This document shows positions 34,667 to 45,766 of a stretch of DNA of 64,000 nucleotides, one piece after another. How positions within the stretch are numbered: position 1 is the first letter of the stretch; every line of letters begins with the position of its first letter. The stretch covers positions 1-64,000 of the forward strand of contig JAKEKT010000113.1 of NCBI GenBank assembly GCA_021495925.1, written 5' to 3'. The notes below the pieces were generated by a model. The model was given only the letters and a program-made list of their open reading frames with translations. It ran no database searches and had not been told where the DNA came from. The position numbers and the translations under genes were made by a program. The stretch comes from Diplodia intermedia (Eukaryota > Ascomycota > Dothideomycetes > Botryosphaeriales > Botryosphaeriaceae).

Positions 34667-36540
34667 ATGACCTCTGTCGTGCTCGAATACATCTCATCGG
34701 CGCCACGGGGCCTGCTTGGCGCCGCCGTCTTCGCCATCATCGCCTTGCTCCTACGGAAGGTGCTGAAGATCGGATCTCGCCCTGCAAACATGCCCCCCGG
34801 TCCGCCGACCGTGCCCATCTTCGGGAACCAGAGACAGGTAAGAGCCACACATACCACCATCACCCCGCTCACCCCATTAACTCGGCCCCCCCTCGCGCCT
34901 ACAGGTCGCCGGCGTCCTCCACCCGGAGCACGTCTACACCGAATGGTCCAAGCAATACGGGCCCGTCTACACCTTCATGAACGGCTCGCAGCCGTGGATC
35001 ATCGTCACGGGCGCGGCCGAGGCCAACGAGATCTTCCACAAGCGCGGGGGGCAGACGGCGGGGCGGCCGGTCAGCCGGATGGAGCTGACGATGCGGTCGG
35101 GCTTCTTCCCCAGCTTCATGTCGGGGCCCAAGTGGCGGGTGACGCGCAAGCTGTGGCACGCGGTGCTCAACGTGGGCGCGTCGCGGCAGTACCTGCCGCT
35201 GCAGGAGCTCGAGACGAAGCAGCTGCTGGCCGACGTCGCCGGCGACGCGGGCGCGTGGCGCAAGCACATCGACCGCTACGCCGGCTCCGTCGCGACGACC
35301 ATGATGAACGGCCACCGCGTCACGACCAACGCGGACAACACGACGCGGGAGTTTGTCGACGACCTGACCGAGTTCTCGGTGCACTCGATCCGCACCAAGT
35401 GGGTCGAGAACTTGCCGTTCGTGTGGAGCTTGCCCGAGTGGACGGTGCCGGCGCGCAGGGAGGCGAAGAGGATCGCCGAGAGGCACATGGAGCTGATCAT
35501 GCGCCACTGGAACGTGACGAAAGAGCGCGTCGCCGGCGGCCTGTCGCTGCCCTGCTTCAACAAAGCCATGATGGATCTGCTGGAGGAGGGCGACCTGAAG
35601 GACCGTCTCACCGAGCCCGAGGCGGCCGAGGCTGGAGAGATATTGGTCACCGCTGCCGTCGACACCACTTCGAGCAGCCTGCTGAATTGGGTGGCGGCGA
35701 TGGCGTTGTTCCCGGAAGTGCAGAAGAAGGCACAGGAAGGTACGTCTTCCACCCGCATGTTCTCTTGCCGTGTTCCCACATTGACTCCCCTCCCTTCCAT
35801 CTCCAGAAATCGACCACGTCGTCGGGCCCAGCCGCCTCCCCGACGAAAACGACATCGCCGATCTCCCATACGTCCGCCAGGTTCTCCAAGAGTGAGTCAA
35901 ACTCCCCCCCTCCCTCCCACCTCCTCAGCCGCAACTAACCCATGCCGGCCGCAGACTCCAACGCTGGCTCACCAGCGTCCCCCTCGCCCTCTTCCACGCC
36001 ACCACCGAGCCCTTCCGGTGGGGCCCGTACCTGATCCCGGCCGGCACGCCGCTCGTCATCAACTCGTACGGCATCCACCGCGACCCGCGCGTGTACCCGG
36101 AGCCCAAGGCGTTCGTGCCGGAGCGGTGGGAGGGCAAGCTCGAGGCCACCGCGAACCTCACCGACGACCGCATCGGGGCGCGGTCCGAGCTCTTCGCCTT
36201 CGGCGCCGGCCGCCGCATCTGCCCGGGCCAGCACCTCGCCGAGCGCGGGCTGATGCTGGCGATTTCGCGCTGGCTGTGGGCGTTTGAGATCGGGAGGCAG
36301 CGCGACGAGGCGACGGGCGAGGAGGTCGCGATCGATATGGATGATGTGAGGCCGGGCATCGTGGTGAGCTTGAATGAGGTCAGGGTGGATGTGAAGCCCA
36401 GGAGTGCGGGGAAGGCGGAGTTGGTCGAGGAGCTGTGGAGGAGGGACCGGGACGAGTTTTTGGATGAAAGGTTGCAGTGGAAGAAGAGCCCGCCTGGCGT
36501 CGAGGATGTGATGAAGAAGGCTGTTGGCTCGAGGGGGTAG
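34667..36540 (+). CDS. Cytochrome P450 monooxygenase, second
   Basis: Four exons, 34667-34837, 34905-35739, 35807-35891 and 35955-36540 (introns 67, 67 and 63 nt), 558 residues. The N-terminal anchor (LLGAAVFAIIALLLRKVL) is followed by the proline hinge MPPGPPTVPIFGN. The I-helix is VTAAVDTTSSS with the canonical acid-Thr-Thr, ExxR is ELQR formed across an intron, PERW occurs as FVPERWEG, and the haem loop FAFGAGRRICPGQHLAE gives axial Cys453. It belongs to the fungal microsomal P450s that look like O-methylsterigmatocystin oxidoreductase relatives; the substrate is unknown. The tail after the haem Cys is 105 residues, longer than the usual 60-75, ending in a charged stretch. It is not close to the first P450 in sequence. 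Confidence 0.93.
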
Positions 36541-37301
36541 GTTTGCGCGCGGTCTGAGCCTGAGCCTCCATCTGCTGGATGGCCTTCCCGAGTCTTGTCG
36601 GTCGGAAGGTGGCTTCTTCGCTCTAGCTACATGTGCAGGGTGAATAGTCAAGAATCTTTCCTGGCGAAGGTGTACACAGCGGGCGGGTTTGTTTCGGGGT
36701 TCTTGTTAGAGGTGGACCAGAGATGGTTCCGTCTCTAGGGGGAACACGCTGAGGCCCCAACTGAACTTCCTCACATGTTATCCCCTTTCTCGGGACTTGC
36801 AAAGAATCATGAGCCATGATAGAATCCTCATTTCACCCCTACTACGAGTGACCTTGATACAAGTGACTTCCCACTTGTAGATGAAAGCGGATGACCGCAC
36901 CCATCACGGACTCCTTTTTAGAGACGAGCCATTATCTAGAGCGGTCTATATCGATGAAAATACTCAGTTTGTGGGAGGAAGAGAAAGGAATGCTGTGGTG
37001 GAAGCACAAGGAGCTGCACCCGGACAACTTCCAGGATATTGGGAATTTGGATGATCTCAGCAAGCAAAAGATGCTGGAGTTGACCAAAGAATATGTAAAG
37101 TCGAACGACGCACCAATCGGTGAGTGCGCCAAAGCTTTGGTAGATGCTACCTAGCTTTCGGTACCTATTTCATTGCGGCTCGTTGCCTAAAACTTGTTGT
37201 CATCTTTTCACATGGAACAAATGGTGTAGGTCTTCTCTCTGAAAGAATGATTGATTTCGCTGTCATCGAAAGATCGTAATTCACCAAAAGTCAGACACGG
37301 C
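36541..37301. other. Interval between second P450 and DJ-1-like gene
   Basis: The two genes converge here. Apart from one doubtful 87-codon frame (separate entry), nothing was recognised; 3' ends of both neighbours are expected. Confidence 0.45.
36891..37154 (+). CDS. Doubtful small hypothetical protein
   Basis: An 87-residue frame starting with ATG at 36891 and ending TAG. It is rich in Lys, Glu and Leu (SLWEEEKGMLWWKHKEL, KQKMLELTKEYVKSN) with no signal peptide or domain that I recognise. Base composition is lower in GC than the neighbouring genes. It may be a chance frame in the 3' intergenic space or a fragment of a lost gene. Confidence 0.2.
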   Translation: MTAPITDSFLETSHYLERSISMKILSLWEEEKGMLWWKHKELHPDNFQDIGNLDDLSKQKMLELTKEYVKSNDAPIGECAKALVDAT

Positions 37302-38101
37302 TCATTCAAAGCCATCCACCTCGAAATGCTTGCCATGGAAGTCCTTGAAATCGACATCCCGGGCGGGGAAATGCGCGGCATCAAGCACAGCCTCGACGGC
37401 GCCGTTCTTGCCGCCCCACGTCTCCTCGGCGAAGCCCCTCATCAGATCCATGCCGTTCAGCAGCGTGCTCGAGCTCCACACCTTGCCGTCGCGCACCCAG
37501 CGCTTGTCGACCCAGGTGACGTGCGGGGCCTGCTTGCGCATCATGCCCAGCAGCATGCGCGGGGCGCAGACGGACATGCCCTCCAGCAGGCCCGCCTCCA
37601 GCATGGGCAGGATGCCGCCGCACACGGTCAGGAAGGCGGAGCAGCGCTCGTAGGACTGCCGGATGAAGGCCTTTTCGGCGTCGGTGGTCTGGTACTTCAT
37701 GTCGTGCGCGCCCATCAGGACGATGTCGAGCGGCGGGCAGGTGGCAAAGGAGTGCTGAGAGGGGGGTTAGCCAAAGCGTTGAAGGGGAACGGAAAGGAAT
37801 TGCTGACGGTCGGCTGGATGCTGGCGCCGCTCTTCAGCGCGGCCGGGTTGCCGTCGGCCGTGACCCAGTGGAGGTCGAAGTCGATGGCGTCGTCGAGCAT
37901 GGCCGGGGGCAGGTTCAGCATCTGCAGCGACGGCCGCGTCATCCAGGCGAAGAACTCGAAGGGCGCTACGTCCAGCATTTCGGTGACGCTGCGGTCGATG
38001 GTCAGATTGCGGAAGTGCAGGGTGGTTGGATAAAGCTACCCTTTGGTGAGGATGACGCCGGCATGGACCTTGCGGTCGGGATTCCTGAGGTCGAAAGTCA
38101 T
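37302..38101 (-). CDS. DJ-1/PfpI family protein (class I glutamine amidotransferase-like)
   Basis: Three exons, 38101-38040, 37988-37808 and 37754-37302 (introns 51 and 53 nt), 231 residues. The first join gives GVILTKGVTEMLDVAPFEFF, the standard beginning of fungal DJ-1/PfpI proteins. The nucleophile elbow is FLTVCGG with Cys126, followed by the AGLLEG helix; HVTWVDKRWVRDGKVWSS is the usual later strand. Family members act as stress-related hydrolases, glyoxalases or isonitrile hydratases. The catalytic His normally found after the Cys is not obvious, so the activity is open. The middle intron uses a weak donor (gtcagc). The gene appears intact. Confidence 0.88.
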
Positions 38102-39411
38102 GTTGCCGTAGTGGATGCAGAGGAGATTGTTGTGATGGAGAATGTCGGGCTGGCTGACGGCGCGTTAAATATGAGCTTCGTCGACATGACTAATGCGGCG
38201 CGCAGCTTCCAATTCAGGCAGCCCTAGTAGCGGTGAGAAAAGCTACCAGCATTATCAATCTACTCAGGCCAGCTCCGGAAGGAAGTCTTGCGCCAGGTGC
38301 CCACTCGAACGTCAGCAGTGGATTCTCTCGGATTTGGAATTATGTAAGGGTCCATTCACCTGCGCGGGAATTGTGTTGCCTGGCGCCTCCAACCATTGCA
38401 GCTCGCGCGCCAAGTCGGCCGAGACGTAAGCTCCGCCGAACGTACTCGACCCCGACATCGATGATGCCGACCCGCGTGCATCCCTTGTTTGAGCACCTGC
38501 CCTTTGCGGTATCTACGCTCTGGGTGTAGTCTGAATGCGACCCTGTTCGAACTTGCGATGGATTCGATGAACTTTTACATGTGCCGCTCACAAGAGTCAG
38601 AGCAAGATGATTGAAGTCGAGCAGAATGTTTATGCCGATGCCCCGCTTGCCTGGCCCCCAGTACCCTACCCCGCATCCCCACTATTGGCCTCCAGCTCTA
38701 AGCTTAATTTTTGCCTTCGCCTCAAGATCTTATTTCCATCTATTATTTAAAACTCATCTCATTATATTACTATGAGCAAAAATTATATCGATGACTTCCG
38801 CATCACAAATATTTTAAACAATACACCGCTAAAGATCCAGAAGACTTGGCTAGCTCATTTGATTTGCGGCCAAGTCGGGATGAATAGAAGGCATGGTGAC
38901 ATGTTTTTTTTTGGTTTACGCAGACGTTGTTCGATCCGTCGGGTTTGGACTTTCTACGTGCATTAACACGAAAAAGGCGAGAGTCGGATATTTGATCAAA
39001 GGTTTTGTGGCAAATAATGGCGGGCCTGGGTCACGAGGCAGCAAGAAAACGTTCCCATATTTTGACGCAGATTCACCACTTCGCCTATTAGATATACGCT
39101 GCCGTTATTGAACACAGACATGAGGGCCAGCGAGTTCGATCCATCAACTCCATTCCATACGGAAAACACGGTTACAAAAGGCCTTCACTGGTGCGATTAT
39201 GGTATACTGTTGTGCCGTTTTAATAAGCATGTATTGCTAATGATACTGACTGATAGTGATGCTTGCTCATAAGCGATGATTGAGAACAAAGTGTACTGTA
39301 CTTACCGACAAATGACAACCGAAGGCAATCCTCGCTGGCCGCTTATCCTCTTCCCTCCCCGCACACATACCTAAACCAACGAGAAAGAAAAGAGAGAAAG
39401 GACAGAGAGCC
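38102..39411. other. Intergenic region with a coding relic
   Basis: About 1.3 kb. The left third contains a decayed minus-strand coding fragment (separate entry). From 38690 to 39250 the sequence is clearly more AT-rich than its surroundings, without an identifiable gene. Confidence 0.45.
38340..38480 (-). pseudogene. Unidentified coding relic
   Basis: On the minus strand the peptide GCTRVGIIDVG is followed, after a change of frame, by TFGGAYVSADLARELQWLE and then APGNTIPAQ immediately before a gtgaat donor-like site. The composition and flow are protein-like, but the frame change and the lack of any continuing exon suggest a fragment of a lost enzyme gene. I do not recognise the family. Confidence 0.35.
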
Positions 39412-40575
39412 CTAAACCCCAAACCCCCCCACCGGGACCCTCCCGCCATTCCCATCATACCTTTCCCTCCTCACGCCATTACTCAAACACTCATTCGCCT
39501 CAGCCAGCGCCTGGAAGCGGCGCCTGGCCTCGGCCCTGTCCGCCTCCGGGTGGCGGTCTGGGTGGTGCGCGACGGCGAGGCGGCGGAACTCTGCTCTGAT
39601 CCGAGCGTCGGAGGCGTCGCGCGGCACGCCCATGATCTGGTAGAAGCCGTACGGCGCGGTGAGCTGCCATTCCATGGTTTCGGCTTCGGTGGCGTTGGCG
39701 GGGGGAGGGGAGCGGGGGCGGGAAGTGTGGTGGTGGCCGGTGGGCGGGTCGGTGCGGGGGGCGCGCGTGTATGTGGCGTATGTGGCGTACTCGGTGTACG
39801 TGGGATCGCCGCCGCGGGGGTCGCTGCTGTGATGGTGGTCATCATGATGATGGCCGCCGGAAGATCCACCCGGAGCTCTGGTGTCCGTGTAGTAGCTGGA
39901 GGGACCGTGGCTGTGGGGGTGGTCGTAGTGACTGGAAAAGCCAGAGTGGTCGTGGCCGCTCGGGTAGTAGCCAGAAGAGCTTGCAGGGCCACCGTTGGTG
40001 GTGTAGAAGGTAGAGCGACTGGAGGAAGTACCCGCAGGGCCACGAGTCTCGCTGTAGTAGTAAGAGTCGTCGGCGGGACGGGGAGTGCTCGAGTAGTAGC
40101 TACTGCTGCCATCACCGTACCTGTCATCATGCCTGTGTCCGGAATCGCAGTGTCCGGAAGTGCTGGGACGGCGGCGCGTCCACTCATACGTGCCGGGGTT
40201 GCTGTCGCGGCGAGAAACGGAAGGTCTGGAGGACTCGTACCTTGAATATGAGGTTGGAAGAGGTCCCCGGATGCCGTGTTGCGGCGGGGCCTCTCCATGG
40301 TTTTCCAGTTTGCGGTCTAGGGTGCGGACGCGCGGCATCGGGACCAGTCGGCACTCCTGGAGCTCCATGCGCACGCCGGTGAGAGTGAAGGCGCGCCCGG
40401 AGCTTTCATGGTAGAAGGCGACGGGCTGACCATGCAGTAGAGCCAGGACGCTACTGGTCCGTGAGTACACGTCCAGAGCGGCCTCGACCATGCGGCGACG
40501 GGTTGGGACATCCTCGCGCAGGAGCCTTTGGACAATGAGATCCTCGATCTCTTGGGAAAGAGGGGAGTAGGCCAT
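39412..40575 (-). CDS. J-domain (DnaJ-like) protein with disordered middle
   Basis: Single exon, 387 residues. Residues 1-95 form a folded-looking N-terminal part (SQEIEDLIVQRLLRED, LALLHGQPVAFYHE). Residues about 100-300 are low complexity, rich in Ser, Tyr, His, Thr and Pro (SSYYSSTPRP, GGHHHDDHHHSS). The C-terminal region (about 305-375) is a J-domain: YGFYQIMGVPRDASDARI, then the diagnostic HPD at 338-340 (AHHPDRHPE) and FQALAEANECLSN. J-domains stimulate Hsp70 ATPase. A J-domain at the extreme C-terminus behind a long disordered stretch is unusual but seen in fungal proteins of unknown client. No zinc finger or DnaJ C-terminal domain is present. Confidence 0.9.
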   Translation of the reverse strand: MAYSPLSQEIEDLIVQRLLREDVPTRRRMVEAALDVYSRTSSVLALLHGQPVAFYHESSGRAFTLTGVRMELQECRLVPMPRVRTLDRKLENHGEAPPQHGIRGPLPTSYSRYESSRPSVSRRDSNPGTYEWTRRRPSTSGHCDSGHRHDDRYGDGSSSYYSSTPRPADDSYYYSETRGPAGTSSSRSTFYTTNGGPASSSGYYPSGHDHSGFSSHYDHPHSHGPSSYYTDTRAPGGSSGGHHHDDHHHSSDPRGGDPTYTEYATYATYTRAPRTDPPTGHHHTSRPRSPPPANATEAETMEWQLTAPYGFYQIMGVPRDASDARIRAEFRRLAVAHHPDRHPEADRAEARRRFQALAEANECLSNGVRRERYDGNGGRVPVGGFGV

Positions 40576-42799
40576 GCTGCTTACCTGCTTGCTTGATAGG
40601 AAGGACTTGATGTGGTTCAGTTTCGAAGTCGTTTGACTTGAAGTCGGAAACTTCGAGTTGTCGGTACTTCGGGAGAAACTGTGGTGAGGAACATGCCAGA
40701 AGAGTTTCAGCTGTTTATAACAGGTCGTGGTTTGCTTGTAATAGGACTATGCATTGTGCAGAAGTTCATGGAGCTTGAAACTGCTGCATTGTTCAGCCGC
40801 TGTCAGGCTTCCACAAAGAAACTTGTAGCCGGTCTGCACCAAGGTGAGAACCTTGGCTTGTATGCTTCAGTACAGAATCGTGCAGTCAACAGTAGAGTCG
40901 TCTATCTATCCGGAGGTCGCTACTTCTGCTCATGATCTGTAAGCAGTATTTGGTTTAGATAGCGTAATTTGCTGAAATTCAGAAAGGTTACGGAAACGAT
41001 AAATTGAACAAAGAAAAGCCGTTTGATTAGTCTATAGTCCGAATCGAATGGGCGGCAGGCTCAAGTGTTTGGAGTATCACGTGAACGTACTGAATAGATC
41101 ATCTCAACAGCACGTAGCAAACTTGCAGAGCTAATGAGCTGTTCAAATGACGTATGCCAAAACTGTACCTAAGGCCGATAGTGAGTTTGCATACAGACGC
41201 CGGAAGCAATATTTGCAGCTGGGGAGACAGACAGAAGATAGCACTAATCGGGTCTACTCCGAATGAAGTAAGGTGCAAGGTAAGGTAGTTGGGATGACCG
41301 GGAGCGAGGTGTAGAGGCTCTGCGGGCTGCAATGCATGTGGGTCCTGAAAGGCGAGAACGTGGCCATGGTCGGCGATAGCTGTACAACCGGAGCTGAAAA
41401 GCACATTCGGGTTGACAGAGTCATTGAGCTGCATCCGGAAGCGGAAAGTGGGTACGATTTGCGCGGAGCGCATCTGACAAGGGGGTTGAAGACCGAGCCC
41501 AGATCGTAGGGAAAATCGCCGGCGGCCCGAACGAGAGCCGATCGCCTTGTCCCAACACCAGTCAATCGCTGGGTCGGATCGTCACTGCAAAGCGGCTTGA
41601 CAGGGTGGCACCGGCTCAGACGAGCTGAATGGCTGGAGAAGATTTATCCGACCGTTTTCGGGTAAGGCGTGGAATTAGTTCGGATGGGATTGCAGCAGCC
41701 ACTGTTGCGTGAGGGAGTATGTGTGGTAGGACTTCACCAAGGAGAAGCTTTGTCGAGGGAGCCAATGGCGGGCGGCGGACGGCAGTTTGGAGTAGAGCTT
41801 GTGCAACTATCGAAAGGAAGCGACGTGGCTGGCCGACAAGCAAAGTGGTTCGCGTGGTGCAGATCAAGTGGCCAAGTTAGGCTGAGGAGCCTGCTATTGA
41901 TAGCCACGAGAGCCGTTATCTGCAGGGCCGGAGGTGGCACGGAGGGTGACGGTTGGGCAGGGCGGGTCGGCAGAGCGGCAGGCACGCGGCAGAAGGGCCA
42001 TGGCCGGGGGGCACCGAGACGGACGGGCGGGCAGTTCAACGGCTGCCGTCGCGGCGGGGATTGGCTGGGACGGGCGGTGGTGGAGCCCTCTCGTGCTTGG
42101 CTTCCCTGGCGCCTGCCTGTTCCGGCCACGCGAGCGGCGCTAGCCTGCCGTGTGCTGCCCTCGAGCTCTGCCTGTGCAACTCACCAGATCTTCACTTCAG
42201 CCCCCAGCGTCACTGCGCTGCTCAGCCCGCCTCACGCCTCCGTCGCCGCTCTCTCGCGTCTATCTCCTATCCACAGGCTGCAGCATCCCCGGAACCGTGC
42301 CCCGGCCGGAGAAGCCTCCGCCTGCGATTAAGCGCGGTTGTGCGCTGTCGACGACAATCAACCCACAGCTGGTGCCGCATGGGACGGTGCCATCAATAGT
42401 TCTGTGTTCCCGCTCCGCAGCAGGGGTCCGATACCTTTAGGGCCAGGTCCAGCCAGTAGCTTTTCCGCATCTGGCCGTCTCGCGCTTCATATCGCCCGCT
42501 CCCTTGTGCGCATCCTCGTCTTGGCTGCCCGTCGCCGCCTGGATTTCGCCTCTGACCATCTCGGCTGCAGAACCGGGCGTGATGGATCAGTCCAGCTGGT
42601 CGTCCGCGCCGCTCTGGGCCTTGGGCCATCGGGCCACCCCTCCCAATCTGTGTGCTTCGAGGGAAGCTTATCTTGAACCATTCCCGCCGCCTGGGTTTGC
42701 ATTTCCTTTAAAGCCTTCCTCTCGCTTCCCTGGGACAAGCTGTAACCGACCATCGCTTTTTTCTTGCACGGGCACTTGAGTGCTACCACTCTCGCTACC
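40576..42799. other. Divergent intergenic region J-domain gene / GH16 gene
   Basis: A 2.2-kb interval between divergent genes. No domain was recognised in any frame. From about 41900 it is GC-rich and pyrimidine-rich (42150-42330), as expected of a long leader of the GH16 gene. Frames seen here are short and overlapping, typical of GC-rich non-coding DNA. Confidence 0.5.
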
Positions 42800-44249
42800 A
42801 TGTCGGGGACTGCCACAACAACGACCACCACCACGCCCCGCCCCAGCACGCCCGACAGTGACCGCATTGCCCCGGCTGCCTCGACCCCCCGCAATGGCCC
42901 GCCCTCCAACCCGTTCGCGACCCCCTACGGATCGATGCCCGCCTCGACGACGGGCTCCTTCTACGACTTCGGCGGCCCCGGCGTCGCCACGCAGAGATTC
43001 TTCCGGTCCCGACGCATAAAGAAGGGCAGCGTCGAGCAGCCGTGGAAAGAGAAGAAGGACCCCAAGGCCAAGTGGGCCACCATCATCCCGCTCATCGGCA
43101 TCCTGATCGGCCTGGGCGTCACGGGCGTGCTCATCTGGGACGGCCTGCGCAACGTCATCAACCACGAGTACTGCCCCGTGCTCGACGACGACTTCGCCAA
43201 CGGCTGGAACAGCAAGGTGTGGACCAAGGAGGTCGAGGTGGGCGGATTCGGGTAAGTTCTTCCGCGGCCGCTGCCCTCGTCTCTGCGATTGCGCTGACGA
43301 CGTGCCCAACCACAGCAACGGTCAGTTCGAGATGACGACGGCCACGGACGAGAACGCGTTCGTGCGGGACGGCGTGCTGCACCTCAAGCCGACGCTGCAG
43401 GACCAGACGCTCGTCGACACCAACAACGTCATCAACCTGCTGGACGCGGGCACGTGCACGGGGGCGGGCTGGGGCAGCTGCGTGACGGCGACCAACACGA
43501 CCAACGGCACCATCGTCAACCCGGTCAAGTCGGCGCGCATCAACACCAGGCTGGGGGCCAACATCAAGTTCGGGCGGGTCGAGGTGACGGCGCGGCTGCC
43601 GGCGGGCGACTGGCTGTGGCCGGCCATCTGGATGCTGCCGTCGGACGCGCGGTACGGCGACTGGCCGCGGTCGGGCGAGATCGACATCATGGAGGGCCGC
43701 GGCAACAACCACTCGTACCCGACGGGCGGCAACAACATCATCAGCAGCGCGCTGCACTTCGGGCCCGACGTCGAGAACGACGCGTGGTGGACGGCCAACG
43801 TCAAGCGCAAGGCCAAGCTGACGACGTACGCGGCGGGGTTCCACACGTTCGGCATGGAGTGGAGCGAGCGCTACGTCTTCACCTACGTCGACACGCGCGT
43901 CATCCAGGTCATGTACAACAACTTCGACGTCCCCTTCTGGGACAAGGGCCGCTTCCCGCTGTCCGACACCAACGGCACGCGGCTTGTCAACCCGTGGGGC
44001 GGCGCCGGAACCTCAAAGGCCACGCCCTTCGACCAGGACTTCTACCTCATCATCAACGTCGCCGTCGGCGGCACCAACGGCTGGTTCAAGGACGGCAAGG
44101 CCGGCAAGCCGTGGGTCGACCAGAGCGCCACGGCCAAGCGCGACTTCTGGAACGCCCGCGACCAGTGGTACCCCACCTGGGCCGACAACGGCGAGATGCT
44201 GGTCAAGAGCGTGAAGATGTGGCAGCAGAAGGGGTACAACGGCTGCTGA
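42800..44249 (+). CDS. GH16 family glucanase-like protein, type II membrane-anchored
   Basis: Two exons, 42800-43251 and 43316-44249 (64-nt intron), 461 residues. A Thr/Pro/Ser-rich cytoplasmic N-terminus of about 95 residues ends in basic sequence, followed by a single membrane helix (WATIIPLIGILIGLGVTGVL) and a GH16 catalytic domain. The catalytic signature is GEIDIMEGRG with Glu272, Asp274 and Glu277; WPAIWMLP and FHTFGMEWSERY are further family landmarks. GH16 enzymes hydrolyse or transglycosylate beta-1,3 or mixed beta-glucans; this subgroup resembles GNBP-like fungal beta-glucanases and presumably works at the cell wall or in the secretory path while tethered. All catalytic residues are present. 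Confidence 0.93.
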
Positions 44250-45766
44250 TCTCCCTTCCCCTTTTCGTATTCCTCTTCTCTTTGATTTGATGACCAAGGC
44301 GCTGGGGAAACCGTACACACGCTAGAAGGCACGGCGACGGGATGGCGGGCATGGATCTTGGAGGAGGAGCCTGGCCGGACTGGGGGCAACGAGCGGGCCT
44401 CACTAATTCTTTTTTTTCTTCTCCTGTTTGCCGCTTCCGATATGTCACGAGATCACGAAAACAATAGACTGTATCAACTTCGATCGAAAGGTGTGCGATT
44501 AAGCACTGCAGACTCAGCCAGCCATCGCGCACGCGTGGCTTCAGGTACACCCGCGAAAGTACTTCGGTCCGGCAACAATCGGGGGTCGGTGGCGGGGCTG
44601 GCTGGCTGGCTGGTTGGCTGGTTGGCTGGTTGGCCGGTTGGCGGGCTGGCTAAATAAAGGTGAGAAAGCCGCCGGGTAAGTAACGTTCTGGCTAGCGGCC
44701 AGCCACGTTTCTCTGCGTTCGCGCGGCTGATAAAACGATTGCGATGGAGAGAAAGTGGCGCCACAGCGCGCTCCCTTCGTTGTCTCTTTTCCATTTTATT
44801 CTGCGTCGTGGCCGTGGCAGAGCTGTGTCGGCGATGGATGGACGTTGGCCCTACACATATTGCTGTGGGTATCTCCATCGTGCGACGGAGAGACATTTTT
44901 TTCTCCGCGTCTCCGCAAAGCGCTGGCAATGTGTGATTTTCTCCGGTCGGCGGGATTTTGGGTGGAGCACTGCTGCTGCTGGCTGGCTGGGGGAGTGGTG
45001 CGAACACGACCAGCCAGCCAACCCTGTTGGAGTGGCGTGGCGTGCAGCGTCAGGCGTGGGGAGAAGGAAAGTGGGGGAACTGACAGCGCTCGTTCTTCTT
45101 CCTCGTCTCCGCACTCCTCACTCTCCCAAGAAGGATTCTTCGCTGCAATTTCGCAATCGCTCTATCTGCTGCGACCGATTGCTCGCTCGCTCCCTGCTCT
45201 GCAGAGTCGCAATCCTGCCTCGTATACGAGCTGCCAGGGAGGGAATCGATCCTGCTGGCTGGCCCCCCCTGCTATCTTTGTCCCACCCTGCAGCAATGGG
45301 GCGCTCGTGTTCGCCATGCATGCAACGCGCCAATAGCAATGTTGTTGTTGCCGCATCGCGTCGCATCGCAGCGCATCGCATGCTGCGGCGATAGAAATGG
45401 AGGGGGATAAGGTTCGGGAGCAATGAGGTTATGGAGTGGGAAGCTTGGAAAAATGGAAAAGAGAAGCGCTGTGGTGAAGATCGATCTCGCGAGACAAACT
45501 ACTGCCGATCTGCCGACGGGATGGGGCGAGGCGAGCCGAAGAGGGAGTGGAACCTGCCAGCGACATCTGTGCAACTTGTGTTGATGCGATTCGGCAACTG
45601 TTGATGCCATGATAGGGAAACTCGCTATTACGTATATGCCCCGAATGAATATACATGTTTCTTGTGCCAAACCCCCCTTTACCCCCTTCCCCAAAAAAAC
45701 CCATTACCTCCCTCGCATGGGCCATTCCCATCTATGATCCAACACCACGTCTCCGAAGCGCCGCAT
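44250..45766. other. Convergent intergenic region with simple repeats
   Basis: The GH16 and CorA-like genes converge. The interval contains a GGCT/GGTT tract at 44596-44652 and a gcatcgc microrepeat at about 45351-45381, where gcatcgcgtcgcatcgcagc recurs. No gene was identified. Confidence 0.5.
44596..44652 (+). repeat. (GGCT/GGTT)n tandem repeat
   Basis: About 14 four-base units, first ggct then alternating ggct and ggtt, ending in a variant ggcgggctggct. Confidence 0.9.

Noticed and set aside
17548..38101. A classical secondary-metabolite gene cluster
   Set aside because: No polyketide synthase, NRPS, terpene cyclase or prenyltransferase is present, and several genes between the oxidases are unrelated or broken.
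39125..39160. gagttcgatccatc as a tRNA B-box
   Set aside because: Flanks do not pair; chance match.
39550..40245. 231-codon plus-strand frame antisense to the J-domain gene
   Set aside because: Val/Gly/Arg-rich shadow with no domain; the sense strand has the HPD motif.
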